Shown here one piece after another: positions 25,376-34,035 of a DNA stretch of 64,000 nucleotides. Position 1 is the stretch's first letter. Each line of letters begins with the position of its first letter. Under the pieces are notes generated by a model. It worked only from the letters and a program-made list of their open reading frames with translations, was not told the origin of the DNA and ran no database searches. A program made the position numbers and the translations under genes. Origin of the DNA: Actinoplanes sp040639655 (GTDB taxonomy: Bacteria > Actinomycetota > Actinomycetes > Mycobacteriales > Micromonosporaceae); contig NZ_JBFAAI010000017.1 of the NCBI RefSeq assembly GCF_040639655.1, positions 153,373 to 217,372 on the forward strand, given 5' to 3'.

Positions 25376-27214
25376 GTGCAAGCCACCGACCCGGATTTCG
25401 AGGCGCTGCTGGTCTACCTGAAGGAGTCGCGAGGCTTCGACTTCACCGGCTACAAGCGCTCGAGCCTGATGCGGCGGTTCAATCGGCGGATGAGCCAGGT
25501 GCACGCCGCCACGTACCTGGACTACCTGGATCACCTGCAGGTGCACCCGGACGAGTTCACCGCGCTCTTCAACAACATCCTGATCAACGTGACGGCGTTC
25601 TTCCGCGATGCCGACGCCTGGGAGTACCTGCGGTCCGAGGTCCTGGAACCGATGCTGGCGAGCAAGCCCGCCGGCTCGACGATCCGGATCTGGTCGGCCG
25701 GCTGCGCATCGGGTGAAGAGGCGTACACGCTGGCCATGGTGCTGGCCGAATTGCTCGGTGTCGACCGGTTCAAGGACCGCGTGCAGATCTACGCGACGGA
25801 CGTGGACGAGGAGCAGCTCAACGAGGCCCGGCAGGGTTCCTACGCGGAACGCCAGATCCTGGAGCTGCCGCCCGAGCTGGTGGAACGGTACTTCGAGCAG
25901 TCGGGCGGCCGTTATACGTTCCGCAAGGACCTGCGACGCTCGGTGATCTTCGGCCGCAACGACCTGGTGCAGGACGCCCCGATCTCCCGGATCGACCTCC
26001 TCACCTGCCGCAACACCCTGATGTATTTCAACGCCGAGACCCAGGCGAAGATCCTCGGCCGGTTCCATTTCGCGCTTGCGAACTCCGGCGTGCTGTTCCT
26101 CGGCAAGGCCGAGATGCTGCTCAGCCACAGCAACCTGTTCACCCCCGTCGACCTGAAACGGCGCGTCTTCCGGCGGGTGCCCCTGCTGTACGCGCCGCCC
26201 GGTGAGGTCTTCGCCGACCCGTCGTCGCCCGGCACCACCGGTGTCACCGGCCTCGACGAACTGCGCAACGAGGCCTTCGCGGCCAGCCCGCTCGCCCAGT
26301 TGACGCTGACCCCGGACGGCCTGGTCGCGCTCTCCAACCGGCAGCTGGACAAGATGTTCGGCGTTTCCGCACGCGACATCGGCCGGCCGTTCCGCGACCT
26401 CGACCTCTCCTACCGGCCGGTCGAGCTGCGCCGCTACATCGAGCAGGCGCAGCGGGAGCGGCGCACCCTCCGCGTCACCGACCTGGAGTTGCACCGTGGC
26501 CCCGACGTGACCCACCTGGTGGTGCAGATCAGCCCGCTCAGCGGTGGCGACGGCAGCCTCCTCGGCGTCAACCTGGTCTTCCACGACGTGACCGCGGCGC
26601 GCCGCCTGCAGGACGACCTCGAACACGCCAACCAGCAACTCGAGGCGGCGTACGAGGAACTCCAGTCCACCAACGAGGAACTCGAGACCACCAACGAAGA
26701 ACTCCAGTCGACCGTCGAGGAACTGGAGGCCACCAACGAGGAACTCCAGTCCACCAACGAGGAACTGGAGATTATGAACGAAGAGCTCCAGTCCACCAAC
26801 GACGAGCTGCAGAGCATCAACGACCAGCTGCGGATCAGCACGAGCCGGCTCGACGAGGCCAACGCCTTCCTCGAGACGGTGCTGACCAGCCTTCAGGCCG
26901 GCGTGGCGGTCGTCGACCCGGACCTGCGGATCCGCATGTGGAACGGGCACGCCGAGGACCTGTGGGGACGGCGTTCCGCCGAGCTCATCGGCGAGCACTT
27001 CCTCAGCCTGGACATCGGGCTGCCCATCGACCGGATCCGGCCGTTGCTGCGCGGCGCGCTCGGCAGCGACGGCGAGTCGGGCGAGGTCCGGCTCGAGGCG
27101 GTCAACCGGCGAGGGCGATCCATTACGGTACGGGTGGCCTGCGCCCCGCTGCGCGGCCGGGACGGTGGCGTACCCGGGGGCGACGGGGCCATCATCGTGA
27201 TGGAGACGGCCTGA
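25376..27214 (+). CDS. CheR-type methyltransferase with PAS domains
   Basis: A 612-residue protein starting at GTG 25376. Residues 1-270 are the CheR N- and C-terminal domains: RSSLMRRFNRRM, the SAM site WSAGCASGEEAYTLAM and a LLTCRNTLMYF motif. A first PAS-like domain covers about 300-405, a striking EELxSTNEELE-type coiled coil about 420-490 and a second PAS about 495-612. There is no HATPase or output domain. The coiled coil probably transmits sensing to a partner. It lies 12 bases after the CheB tail; CheB-CheR-PAS sets without chemoreceptors suggest a non-motility methylation or stress switch. Confidence 0.85.
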   Translation: MQATDPDFEALLVYLKESRGFDFTGYKRSSLMRRFNRRMSQVHAATYLDYLDHLQVHPDEFTALFNNILINVTAFFRDADAWEYLRSEVLEPMLASKPAGSTIRIWSAGCASGEEAYTLAMVLAELLGVDRFKDRVQIYATDVDEEQLNEARQGSYAERQILELPPELVERYFEQSGGRYTFRKDLRRSVIFGRNDLVQDAPISRIDLLTCRNTLMYFNAETQAKILGRFHFALANSGVLFLGKAEMLLSHSNLFTPVDLKRRVFRRVPLLYAPPGEVFADPSSPGTTGVTGLDELRNEAFAASPLAQLTLTPDGLVALSNRQLDKMFGVSARDIGRPFRDLDLSYRPVELRRYIEQAQRERRTLRVTDLELHRGPDVTHLVVQISPLSGGDGSLLGVNLVFHDVTAARRLQDDLEHANQQLEAAYEELQSTNEELETTNEELQSTVEELEATNEELQSTNEELEIMNEELQSTNDELQSINDQLRISTSRLDEANAFLETVLTSLQAGVAVVDPDLRIRMWNGHAEDLWGRRSAELIGEHFLSLDIGLPIDRIRPLLRGALGSDGESGEVRLEAVNRRGRSITVRVACAPLRGRDGGVPGGDGAIIVMETA

Positions 27215-27267
27215 CGTTTACCCGGCAGCCACCGGGGAACCCCTCGACAGGTCGGAAGGGCGAAGCC

Positions 27268-27996
27268 ATGTCGATCCGGTACGAGGTGAACAGCAACGGG
27301 GCGAACCTGATGGTCGCGCTGTCGGGTGAGCTGGGCCTCGCGAACAGCACCCAGGTCCGTGACCGTCTGCTGAAGTGTCTCGCCGAACAGCCGGACTCGT
27401 TGCTTGTCGACCTGTCCGCGATGCGGGTGCAACAGCCGCTGGCCCTGGCGATCTTCCCGGCGGTAATGCGGCAGGCCGCCCGCTGGCCCGGGACTCCGGT
27501 CCTGTTCTGCTCGCCCACCGCGGACACCCGCGAGCACCTGTCCGGACAGGCCTTTCAGCGGCTGCCTGTCTTCGACGGCCGGGACGCCGCACTGGCGCAT
27601 CTGCACGACAGGCGGTTGATCATGCCCTCGATCAGCGAGGAACTACTGCCCGTCAGTGGCTCCAGCCGACATGCCCGCGACGTCACCACCGATGCCTGCC
27701 TGCGCTGGGACCTCCCCGAGCTGATAGCCCCGGCCAGCCTGGTCGTCACCGAACTCGTCGCCAACGTCGTCGACCACGCCGGCACCATGATGACGTTGCG
27801 GCTGTCGTTGCGGCCGCGATACCTCAACGTCGCTGTCCGCGACGGATCACACGATCCACCGGTCGCCGCCGGCCCGGCAAGCCTGGAAGCCAGCCGGGGA
27901 CGCGGGTTGCTGCTGGTCACCGAACTCGCGTACCGGTGGGGCTATCTGCCCTCGCAGGACGGCAAGGTCGTCTGGGCGGCTCTGCGCCGCACCTGA
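27268..27996 (+). CDS. STAS-HATPase fusion (anti-sigma factor kinase type), second of two
   Basis: A 242-residue fusion of the same architecture as the one at 23630. The STAS part (about 1-115) contains LMVALSGELGLANSTQV and LLVDLSAMRVQQPLAL, again without the phospho-acceptor Ser; the HATPase part has VVTELVANVVDHAG and SRGRGLLLVTEL. ATG 27268 follows GGAAGGGCGAA. It is transcribed toward the sigma-STAS gene (convergent, 31 bases). It is a candidate anti-sigma for that factor. Confidence 0.82.
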   Translation: MSIRYEVNSNGANLMVALSGELGLANSTQVRDRLLKCLAEQPDSLLVDLSAMRVQQPLALAIFPAVMRQAARWPGTPVLFCSPTADTREHLSGQAFQRLPVFDGRDAALAHLHDRRLIMPSISEELLPVSGSSRHARDVTTDACLRWDLPELIAPASLVVTELVANVVDHAGTMMTLRLSLRPRYLNVAVRDGSHDPPVAAGPASLEASRGRGLLLVTELAYRWGYLPSQDGKVVWAALRRT

Positions 27997-28027
27997 CGGT
28001 TCAGATCACCGGTGTCCGGATCGGCGG

Positions 28028-29164
28028 TCAGGCGCGGCGCAGCACTCCGGCCAGGCCCGACACTGCCAAAATCCTGGCGACGTACGGCTGAGCGTCCGTC
28101 ACGCCGAATTCCATCCGCGCCGCCGCCGCGGCCTCAGCGGCCTCCAGCAACACGGACACGCCACCGGCATCGACGAGGGGCACCGCGCTCAGATCCACCA
28201 GTACCGCCGACACACCGTGACCCTTCATCGCGTGCCGCAGCCCGATCCGCAGCCGATCGGCCGTGTCCCGGTCCACCTCGCCACGCACCCGCACGAGCAG
28301 CGTGTCACCGTCCCGGCCGACCGACACCTGCATACCGGGGCGGCCACCCCGCGTCTCGCCCTCCCAGTGCGGGGGGTTGTCGCTGAGCATCGCCTCGCGA
28401 AGCCAGGTCAACGCCCGGCTCAGCAACCGCGACACGTGCATCTGCGAGATTCCGAGCTCCTCGGCGATCTCCGCCTGGGTGCGGTTGCCGTAGAAGCGCA
28501 GCGCCAGCATCCGCCGTTCCCGCGCCGGCATGCGCATCAGCAGATCCGTCACCGTCAGTTTGTCGGTCACCGACTCCAGGTCGCCGTCGACGCCACCGAG
28601 CAGGTCACCGAACTCCATCGCCCCGTCCTCGGCGACCGGCGCGTTCAGCGAGGCCGGCGAGTAACCGGCGGCCGACTCCAGCGCCTCCAGCACCGCGGCC
28701 TCGGTCACCCCGAGCCGCTCGGCCAGCTCACCGACGGTCGGGGTACGGGCGAGCGCGCTCGTCAGCAGCATCGAGGCGTGACCCACCTCGAGGCTCAGGT
28801 CCTGCACCCGGCGCGGCACGTGCACGCCCCAGGTGCGGTCCCGGAAGTGGCGCTTCAGTTCACCGGAGATCGTGATGACCGCGTACGCCGTGAACGACCC
28901 GCGCTCCGGGTCGTACCGGTCGACAGCCTTCACCAGGCCCAGCCGGGCCACCTGCTCCAGATCCTCCAGGTACTCGCCGCGTCCCCGATAACGGCGGGCC
29001 AGCCGCCCGGCGAACGGAAGGCAGTAACGCACCAGATCCTCCCGCGCCGCGTCGAGTTCGGCCCGCGACGCACCGGCACGTCGCTCCGCATACTCGAGCG
29101 CTGCCGCGTCCAGATCCTCGAGAGTGTTCTCGGCCGGTTCCCCGACCTGGCCTCGCGAGGGCAT
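28028..29164 (-). CDS. SigB/SigF-family sigma factor fused to a C-terminal STAS domain
   Basis: A 378-residue protein. Region 2 (RYRGRGEYLEDLEQVARLGL, then YAVITISGELKRHFRD) lies at about 65-125, region 3 near 130-190, region 4 with the HTH RTQAEIAEELGISQMHVSRL near 230-262. From about 275 to 378 a STAS domain follows (TLLVRVRGEVDRDTADRL; VDLSAVPLVDAGGVSVLL). The usual DSSG phospho-site is DAGG, so it cannot be switched by serine phosphorylation. A sigma factor carrying its own anti-anti-sigma-like domain is unusual. ATG 29164 follows AAAGGGG. A SigF-like promoter lies upstream. Confidence 0.85.
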   Translation of the reverse strand: MPSRGQVGEPAENTLEDLDAAALEYAERRAGASRAELDAAREDLVRYCLPFAGRLARRYRGRGEYLEDLEQVARLGLVKAVDRYDPERGSFTAYAVITISGELKRHFRDRTWGVHVPRRVQDLSLEVGHASMLLTSALARTPTVGELAERLGVTEAAVLEALESAAGYSPASLNAPVAEDGAMEFGDLLGGVDGDLESVTDKLTVTDLLMRMPARERRMLALRFYGNRTQAEIAEELGISQMHVSRLLSRALTWLREAMLSDNPPHWEGETRGGRPGMQVSVGRDGDTLLVRVRGEVDRDTADRLRIGLRHAMKGHGVSAVLVDLSAVPLVDAGGVSVLLEAAEAAAAARMEFGVTDAQPYVARILAVSGLAGVLRRA

Positions 29165-29234
29165 GGTCACCCCTTTCGGAAACGGAACCCGGGCAGCACC
29201 GAAGACCCCGGCGTCCACCCGTCAACAGCGGCTG

Positions 29235-29259
29235 ATGCCCGTTCGGGCCACGTCCAAAC
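29235..29259 (-). promoter_or_regulatory. SigB/SigF-like promoter upstream of sigma-STAS gene
   Basis: On the minus strand GTTT (29256-29259) and GGGCAT (29235-29240) are spaced by 15 bases, near the GTTT-N15-GGGTAT consensus of SigB/SigF promoters, about 70 bases before the start. It would allow autoregulation. The rest of the 29165-29531 gap has no gene that I can support. Confidence 0.35.
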
Positions 29260-29531
29260 ACCTTCAATCCCCCGCCGCCGAATGAATTTCGCAAACCACC
29301 GCTCGCGCCGTCACGACCGCGGACCCCCAGGATCACCCCATCCCCCTCGGCCTGTACGCCGGACCGGCCGACAGTCAATCCAAAGCGCGACACGGTCCCC
29401 GCCCACCAGCGCGTTCTCCCGAGTCCCGCGCGGTGCCCTGCGACGGGAGGGCAGTTCGTGGGGCCGGAGGTCCGGCGGTACGGCCACCCGCATCCTGGGT
29501 CGCCGGCCGGATGTGTGGAATTCATGGCGGA

Positions 29532-32500
29532 CTACTGCCTCGGGCTGCGGCCGGGAAGGCCACTGGGCGCGCTCGACGGATCCTCCAGTCCTTCGGGCAA
29601 GGCGGCGGGTTCGGGGCGGCTCAGGTTGACACCGGCGCGGGACGGCAGCCCGGACGGCACGTTCTCGTCGTCGGCCGGGGCACCTTCGGGCAGGCCGGAT
29701 GCCGATTCCGAGCCACCGGCCAGGGTCGCCGGGGCGGCGGCCGACGGGGCGTTGTGCTGGCCCATGTCCGGAGCCTGCAACGGACGCGGCGCGTTGTGCT
29801 GACCCATGTCCGGCGCCTGCAACGGCGAACGACCAGCGGGACGCTGCGCAGCCAACCCCTCCGCGGACGGCACCGGCGCATTCTGCTGCCCCATGTCCGG
29901 CGCCTGCAACGGACGCGGCGCATTGTGCTGACCCATGTCCGGCGCCTGCAACGGACGCGGCGCATTGTGCTGACCCATGTCCGGCGCCTGCAACGGCGAA
30001 CGACCAGCGGGACGCTGCGCAGCCAACCCCTCCGCGGACGGCACCGGCGCATTCTGCTGCCCCATGTCCGGCGCCTGCAACGGACGCGGCGCATTGTGCT
30101 GACCCATGTCCGGCGCCTGCAACGGCGAACGGGCCGCGCCCTGGGGACGCGACGCCCCGGCGGACGGCGCCGCGGCGTTGTGCTGGCCCATGTCGGGAGC
30201 CTGCAACGGCGAGCGCGCACCGGCCGCGGGCTGCGCCGGTGGATTGTTCTGACCGGCACCGGCCGGGGGCACAGGAGCGCCCGGCTGACCCATACCGCCG
30301 GGCGGCACAGGAGCGCCGGACTGGCCCGAACCGGTGGCTGTGGTCGGCATGCCCGAGCCCGGGTGCGGCATCGGCGCGTTCTGCCCGCCCGGGTCAGCGG
30401 GCTGCAGCGGCGGCAGGGACTGGCTCTCCTGATAGCCGGGCGGCATCGCCGGTGGTGGCAGGGTGCCGGCCTGGTCCGCCGGGTTGCCCGGCGCGCCGCT
30501 CGGTGCGGGACCACCGAACCCGCCGGGCATCGGTGGCATCGCCGGAGCCGGGCGAGCCGAGCGGTTGAACCGGGGCGCGTCGAGCGGGCTGTTCTGCTGG
30601 CTGTAGAGCGGCGGGCGCCGCATCAGCTCGTCCAGGTCGTCGGTCATCGGGACGCTCGCCGGCGGCATGGCGCCACCGAACGGCGGTGTTGCCGGTCCGC
30701 CTCCCACCGGGCCCGCGGGGCCGGGCATCGCCGGCACGGCCGGCATCAGACCGGTCGCCTCCGGACCGCCGGGCATCGGCCCGTCCGGAGCACGCCCGAG
30801 TGGCGTCTCGGGAGCCTGTGTGACACCGCCCGGCACAGACCCGCCGGGCACGGGGCCACCCGGCACGAATCCGCCCGGTACAGGACCACCCGGCACGAAT
30901 CCGCCCGGCGCCGATCCGCCGGGCACAGGACCACCGGGCCCGAACCCGCCAGGCACGGGACCGCCAGCCACAGGACCGCCAGGCACGGGACCACCCGGCC
31001 CGAACCCGCGCGGCATGGGGCCGCTGGGCAGCTGAGCATCCGGAACGGCTCCTCCGTACAGCTCACTCACGGACGGCGTCGGACCGGACGTCGCCTCGCC
31101 GGACCAGCCAGTGACCGGTGGGGATCCCGGCAGTCCACCGGGAACACCGGTGAAGGCAGGTCCCGGCACACCGCCGCCCGCAGTGCTGCCCTCGCCGGGC
31201 ACCGGGCCTGGCATGCCACCCGTCGCCGGGCCGGCACCGGCGTACCCGGGAACGGACATCCCGCCGGCCGCCGTCTCACCGCCGGAGGCCTGTGCGGGCA
31301 TGCTCCCACCGGGAATGTCGCTCTCCGCCCAGGCAGAACCCGGCGAACCGGTACCCCCTCCGGCCGGAGCCGCACCGCCGGTTCCTGGGCCGGACATGCC
31401 CGCACCCGCGAGTCCGGGTACGCCACCGCCGGCCCCCGCGAATCCGGGCACGCCACCGCCGGCCGCCGCGAATCCGGGCAGGTCGCCGTTGGCGATCCCG
31501 GAGCCGTCAGCAGGCGAGGGCGAGCCGGGCCGGCCGGTACCAGGGGCGGACGGAACGGACGAACCACCACCGGTCGGGGCCGGACCGGGCGTCCAGCCGG
31601 CCGGCGAGGCGGATCCGGGCAGGCCGCCGGATGGGGCAGAACCGGGCAGGCTGCCGGATGAGCCCGCTGGGGCCGAACCGGGCAGGCTGCCCGGTGAGGG
31701 CAGACCGGGAACCGCGGTGGCCGGGAACACGGCGCCCGGTATGGACGCGCCCGCCGCGGAACCGGCGTCACCATGACGGGGCACGCCGCCGTCCGTCCAG
31801 GAGGGCCCCGGCCCGGTGCCGGAACCCGAACCTGCGCCCGCGCCCGGAAGGCTGCCGCTCTCCGGTGCGGAACCCCTGAACCCGCCGCTCTCGCCGGGCC
31901 CGGGAACACCGGCCCGGCCGATCGCACCCTCCCCCGGCGTCCCGGCGGGGAACGCACCGGAAACCGCGGCACCCCCCGCCGGTACGGGCCGGCCGGAGAC
32001 GTTCTCACCGGCCATCGGGAACGGTGAGTCGCCGCCCTGGGCCGGGGCACCGGGTTGACCGGCCGTGGGATCGCTGCCGCCGGTCACGCCCGGCAGACCG
32101 GTGGCGGAGAGATCAGGACCGGCCCATCCCGCGCCGGGCGTAACCACCCCGCCGGTAAAGCCGCCCGGCACCGAGATCCCGGACGCCGCGCCACCCGGCG
32201 AGATTCCGGACGCCGCGCCACCCGGCGAGGTGCCGGAGCCGCCCGCTCCGGAGAACCCGGATCCGGGCTCACCCGTACCCGGAAGCCCGGAGACGTCGGT
32301 CGTCCCCGATCCGGAGTGTCCGGGTGCCGTGATGCCGGATGGCCCCTCGCCGGGCACGCCGGACCCGTGGGTCAGCCAGGGCGGCCGGGAGTCCGGGGAC
32401 GTTCCCGCACCGCCGGCGGTGGACCATGCACCGGTCTCCTCGACGGCCCAGCCCGGGGCAGACGGTTCGGGAGCGGACGGTTCGGCCGGTGGCCACATCC

Positions 32501-33071
32501 GCCTCTGCCCGGTGGGCGGCGGCCAGCTCCCGCCGGCGAGGCCCGCATCGGGCCGGCTCGGCGGCGAGGGAGCGAAACCACTGCCGGAAGCCGGAGCGGA
32601 CGGGCCGCCCGCCGGTGGCATCGGGGCTGTTCCGCGGGCGGGCGCGCCGGTCGCCGTACTGCCCAGTGGGTCGCCGGCCAGATCGGGAGCAGAGGGACCA
32701 GGGACAGCGGAAGGATCAGAACCAGCAGGATTGTCAGTTCGGCCATGTGACGGGGACTCCTCGACCGCCCAGGGCGGTGGTGACGGGACGGCGGACGGCA
32801 TGAGGCCGGACGCCGACGGGAACGGTGTGCCGGGCGGGCCGGACGGGGCCCAGGCGGGACGGGTGGCGGCGACGAGGCCGGAAGCTTCGGCTAGACCGGC
32901 GGCGGCAAGGACCTCACCGGCGGCCTGGGCGGTACGGCAGGGCAGCGGCTCACCGCAGGCCGGACACTCGGTCATCCCGTCGTGCGGCCCGAGCCCACCG
33001 CCGTGTGCCTCGACCATTCTGGTCGCGGTTCGCGCCAGCACACTCTCCGGTTTGACGTAAGTCGATGCCAT
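29532..33071 (-). CDS. Very long Pro/Gly-rich repeat protein with N-terminal zinc-ribbon-like motif
   Basis: A 1179-residue protein. Residues 1-60 (MASTYVKPESVLARTATRM; ECPACGEPLPC) look like a conserved head with a possible zinc ribbon. The remainder is low complexity: Gly/Pro/Ser/Ala blocks, a PGGPVPGGF-type array around 685-750 and eight copies of LQAPDMGQ(H/Q)NA at about 957-1105. A 57-residue block is duplicated there (171 bp apart in DNA). Third codon positions are strongly G or C over the length, so I accept it as coding despite long opposing frames. There is no signal peptide or membrane segment. Role unknown; a structural or phase-separating scaffold would fit. Confidence 0.72.
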   Translation of the reverse strand: MASTYVKPESVLARTATRMVEAHGGGLGPHDGMTECPACGEPLPCRTAQAAGEVLAAAGLAEASGLVAATRPAWAPSGPPGTPFPSASGLMPSAVPSPPPWAVEESPSHGRTDNPAGSDPSAVPGPSAPDLAGDPLGSTATGAPARGTAPMPPAGGPSAPASGSGFAPSPPSRPDAGLAGGSWPPPTGQRRMWPPAEPSAPEPSAPGWAVEETGAWSTAGGAGTSPDSRPPWLTHGSGVPGEGPSGITAPGHSGSGTTDVSGLPGTGEPGSGFSGAGGSGTSPGGAASGISPGGAASGISVPGGFTGGVVTPGAGWAGPDLSATGLPGVTGGSDPTAGQPGAPAQGGDSPFPMAGENVSGRPVPAGGAAVSGAFPAGTPGEGAIGRAGVPGPGESGGFRGSAPESGSLPGAGAGSGSGTGPGPSWTDGGVPRHGDAGSAAGASIPGAVFPATAVPGLPSPGSLPGSAPAGSSGSLPGSAPSGGLPGSASPAGWTPGPAPTGGGSSVPSAPGTGRPGSPSPADGSGIANGDLPGFAAAGGGVPGFAGAGGGVPGLAGAGMSGPGTGGAAPAGGGTGSPGSAWAESDIPGGSMPAQASGGETAAGGMSVPGYAGAGPATGGMPGPVPGEGSTAGGGVPGPAFTGVPGGLPGSPPVTGWSGEATSGPTPSVSELYGGAVPDAQLPSGPMPRGFGPGGPVPGGPVAGGPVPGGFGPGGPVPGGSAPGGFVPGGPVPGGFVPGGPVPGGSVPGGVTQAPETPLGRAPDGPMPGGPEATGLMPAVPAMPGPAGPVGGGPATPPFGGAMPPASVPMTDDLDELMRRPPLYSQQNSPLDAPRFNRSARPAPAMPPMPGGFGGPAPSGAPGNPADQAGTLPPPAMPPGYQESQSLPPLQPADPGGQNAPMPHPGSGMPTTATGSGQSGAPVPPGGMGQPGAPVPPAGAGQNNPPAQPAAGARSPLQAPDMGQHNAAAPSAGASRPQGAARSPLQAPDMGQHNAPRPLQAPDMGQQNAPVPSAEGLAAQRPAGRSPLQAPDMGQHNAPRPLQAPDMGQHNAPRPLQAPDMGQQNAPVPSAEGLAAQRPAGRSPLQAPDMGQHNAPRPLQAPDMGQHNAPSAAAPATLAGGSESASGLPEGAPADDENVPSGLPSRAGVNLSRPEPAALPEGLEDPSSAPSGLPGRSPRQ
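29811..30120. repeat. 171-bp internal duplication in repeat gene
   Basis: ggcgaacgaccagcggg occurs at about 29824 and again at about 29995, and the surrounding 130 bases are almost identical. This is the DNA basis of the repeated PDMGQ segment and a likely site of copy-number change. Confidence 0.75.
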
Positions 33072-33333
33072 CGCCTTGTCGCCCCCATCCCCCGCCTGTC
33101 CACCAGCCGGGACGACACGACGGTCCCGCCGGTTGGCTCGGCTCCGCTCCAGTTCACCCCTTCGGGGGTCCTCGGAGGGCGGATTTCCCCAGATCAGTGC
33201 AGATCCGGGTGCCGGATGCCGGAAAGCGGGACGGAGGGGGAGGCCGAGCGGTATGCAGTGAGAGGAAATTCACTCACGGTATTGAGGCGCGTTCGCTCCG
33301 TAGCATTGATGTACTTCCAGGAGGTGACCCCCC
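33072..33333. promoter_or_regulatory. Shared upstream region of repeat protein and small membrane protein
   Basis: This 262-base gap separates divergent genes. The plus-strand gene has an exceptionally good AGGAGGTGA 6 bases before its ATG. A cgcattgag...agcattgatg segment at about 33278-33310 may hold the promoter. I see no gene here. Confidence 0.4.
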
Positions 33334-33855
33334 ATGGACGACACCGAACTGCACCGCGAGCGGATCCTCCGGCACGTGAGCCCCATCATCACCGGCCGCT
33401 TCGTCGGCTTCCAGACGTCCTACACCCGCGAGGTGCGCATCGGCCGGCCGGTCGCCCTCGCCGTCTTCCTGCTCGCCGGGATCGCTCAGCTGATCGGTTC
33501 GCTGATGCGGATGAAACCGGCCCGGCGCACCCTGAAGGAGCTGCGCAAGGGCCCGGAGTTCCTGGTGACGCCGGTCCGGCTGCGCGACGACCTCGGGCAG
33601 ATCTACGAGATCGAGATGCACGGGCAGTTGCCGCAGTCGGCGTTGCACCGCGGCGACCTGGTCCAGGTGCGCACCGAGCCACAAGCCGATCCGACCCTGC
33701 CGGTACGGCTGACGCAGGTGGTGAACCTGACGACGATGCAGCCGCTGACCCCGCGCATCCCGACGCAGTGGTCGCACCTGGGCCCGGCGATGCTGGTCCA
33801 GGCCGCGGTCGGGATCACCATCTTCGGCGCGGTGATGGCCTTCTGGCTGGGATGA
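33334..33855 (+). CDS. Small two-helix membrane protein
   Basis: A 173-residue protein with a hydrophobic helix near residues 40-60 (VALAVFLLAGIAQLIGSL) and another at the C-terminus (PAMLVQAAVGITIFGAVMAF). Between them is a beta-rich soluble domain, including FLVTPVRLRDDLGQIYEIEMHG. A near-ideal Shine-Dalgarno implies high expression. I do not recognise the family. It is followed after 180 bases by the GCS2-type gene. Confidence 0.75.
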   Translation: MDDTELHRERILRHVSPIITGRFVGFQTSYTREVRIGRPVALAVFLLAGIAQLIGSLMRMKPARRTLKELRKGPEFLVTPVRLRDDLGQIYEIEMHGQLPQSALHRGDLVQVRTEPQADPTLPVRLTQVVNLTTMQPLTPRIPTQWSHLGPAMLVQAAVGITIFGAVMAFWLG

Positions 33856-34035
33856 AATTCCGGCCGACCGGGTAGGAACAGCGCCCATGGAAGATCGTTT
33901 GAACATCTGGCGAGAATGGACGGTCGGCACCGGGCGCTCCGCCATCGACAACCGTCATCATGAGGGAGGGGGATGGCGGCTACGGCGCCGCGCTGTCTCC
34001 TGGCGTCTCTAAGACGGCTCGAAAGGTGGTGCGCG

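Noticed and set aside
29750..30200. Regular repeats that could be mistaken for a CRISPR array
   Set aside because: The units are in frame and encode PDMGQ repeats; spacers are not unique and no cas gene is near.
29433..31661. Long plus-strand open frame rich in Arg, His and Thr
   Set aside because: Third-position G/C pattern favours the minus-strand Pro/Gly-rich protein; the plus-strand product has no recognisable feature.
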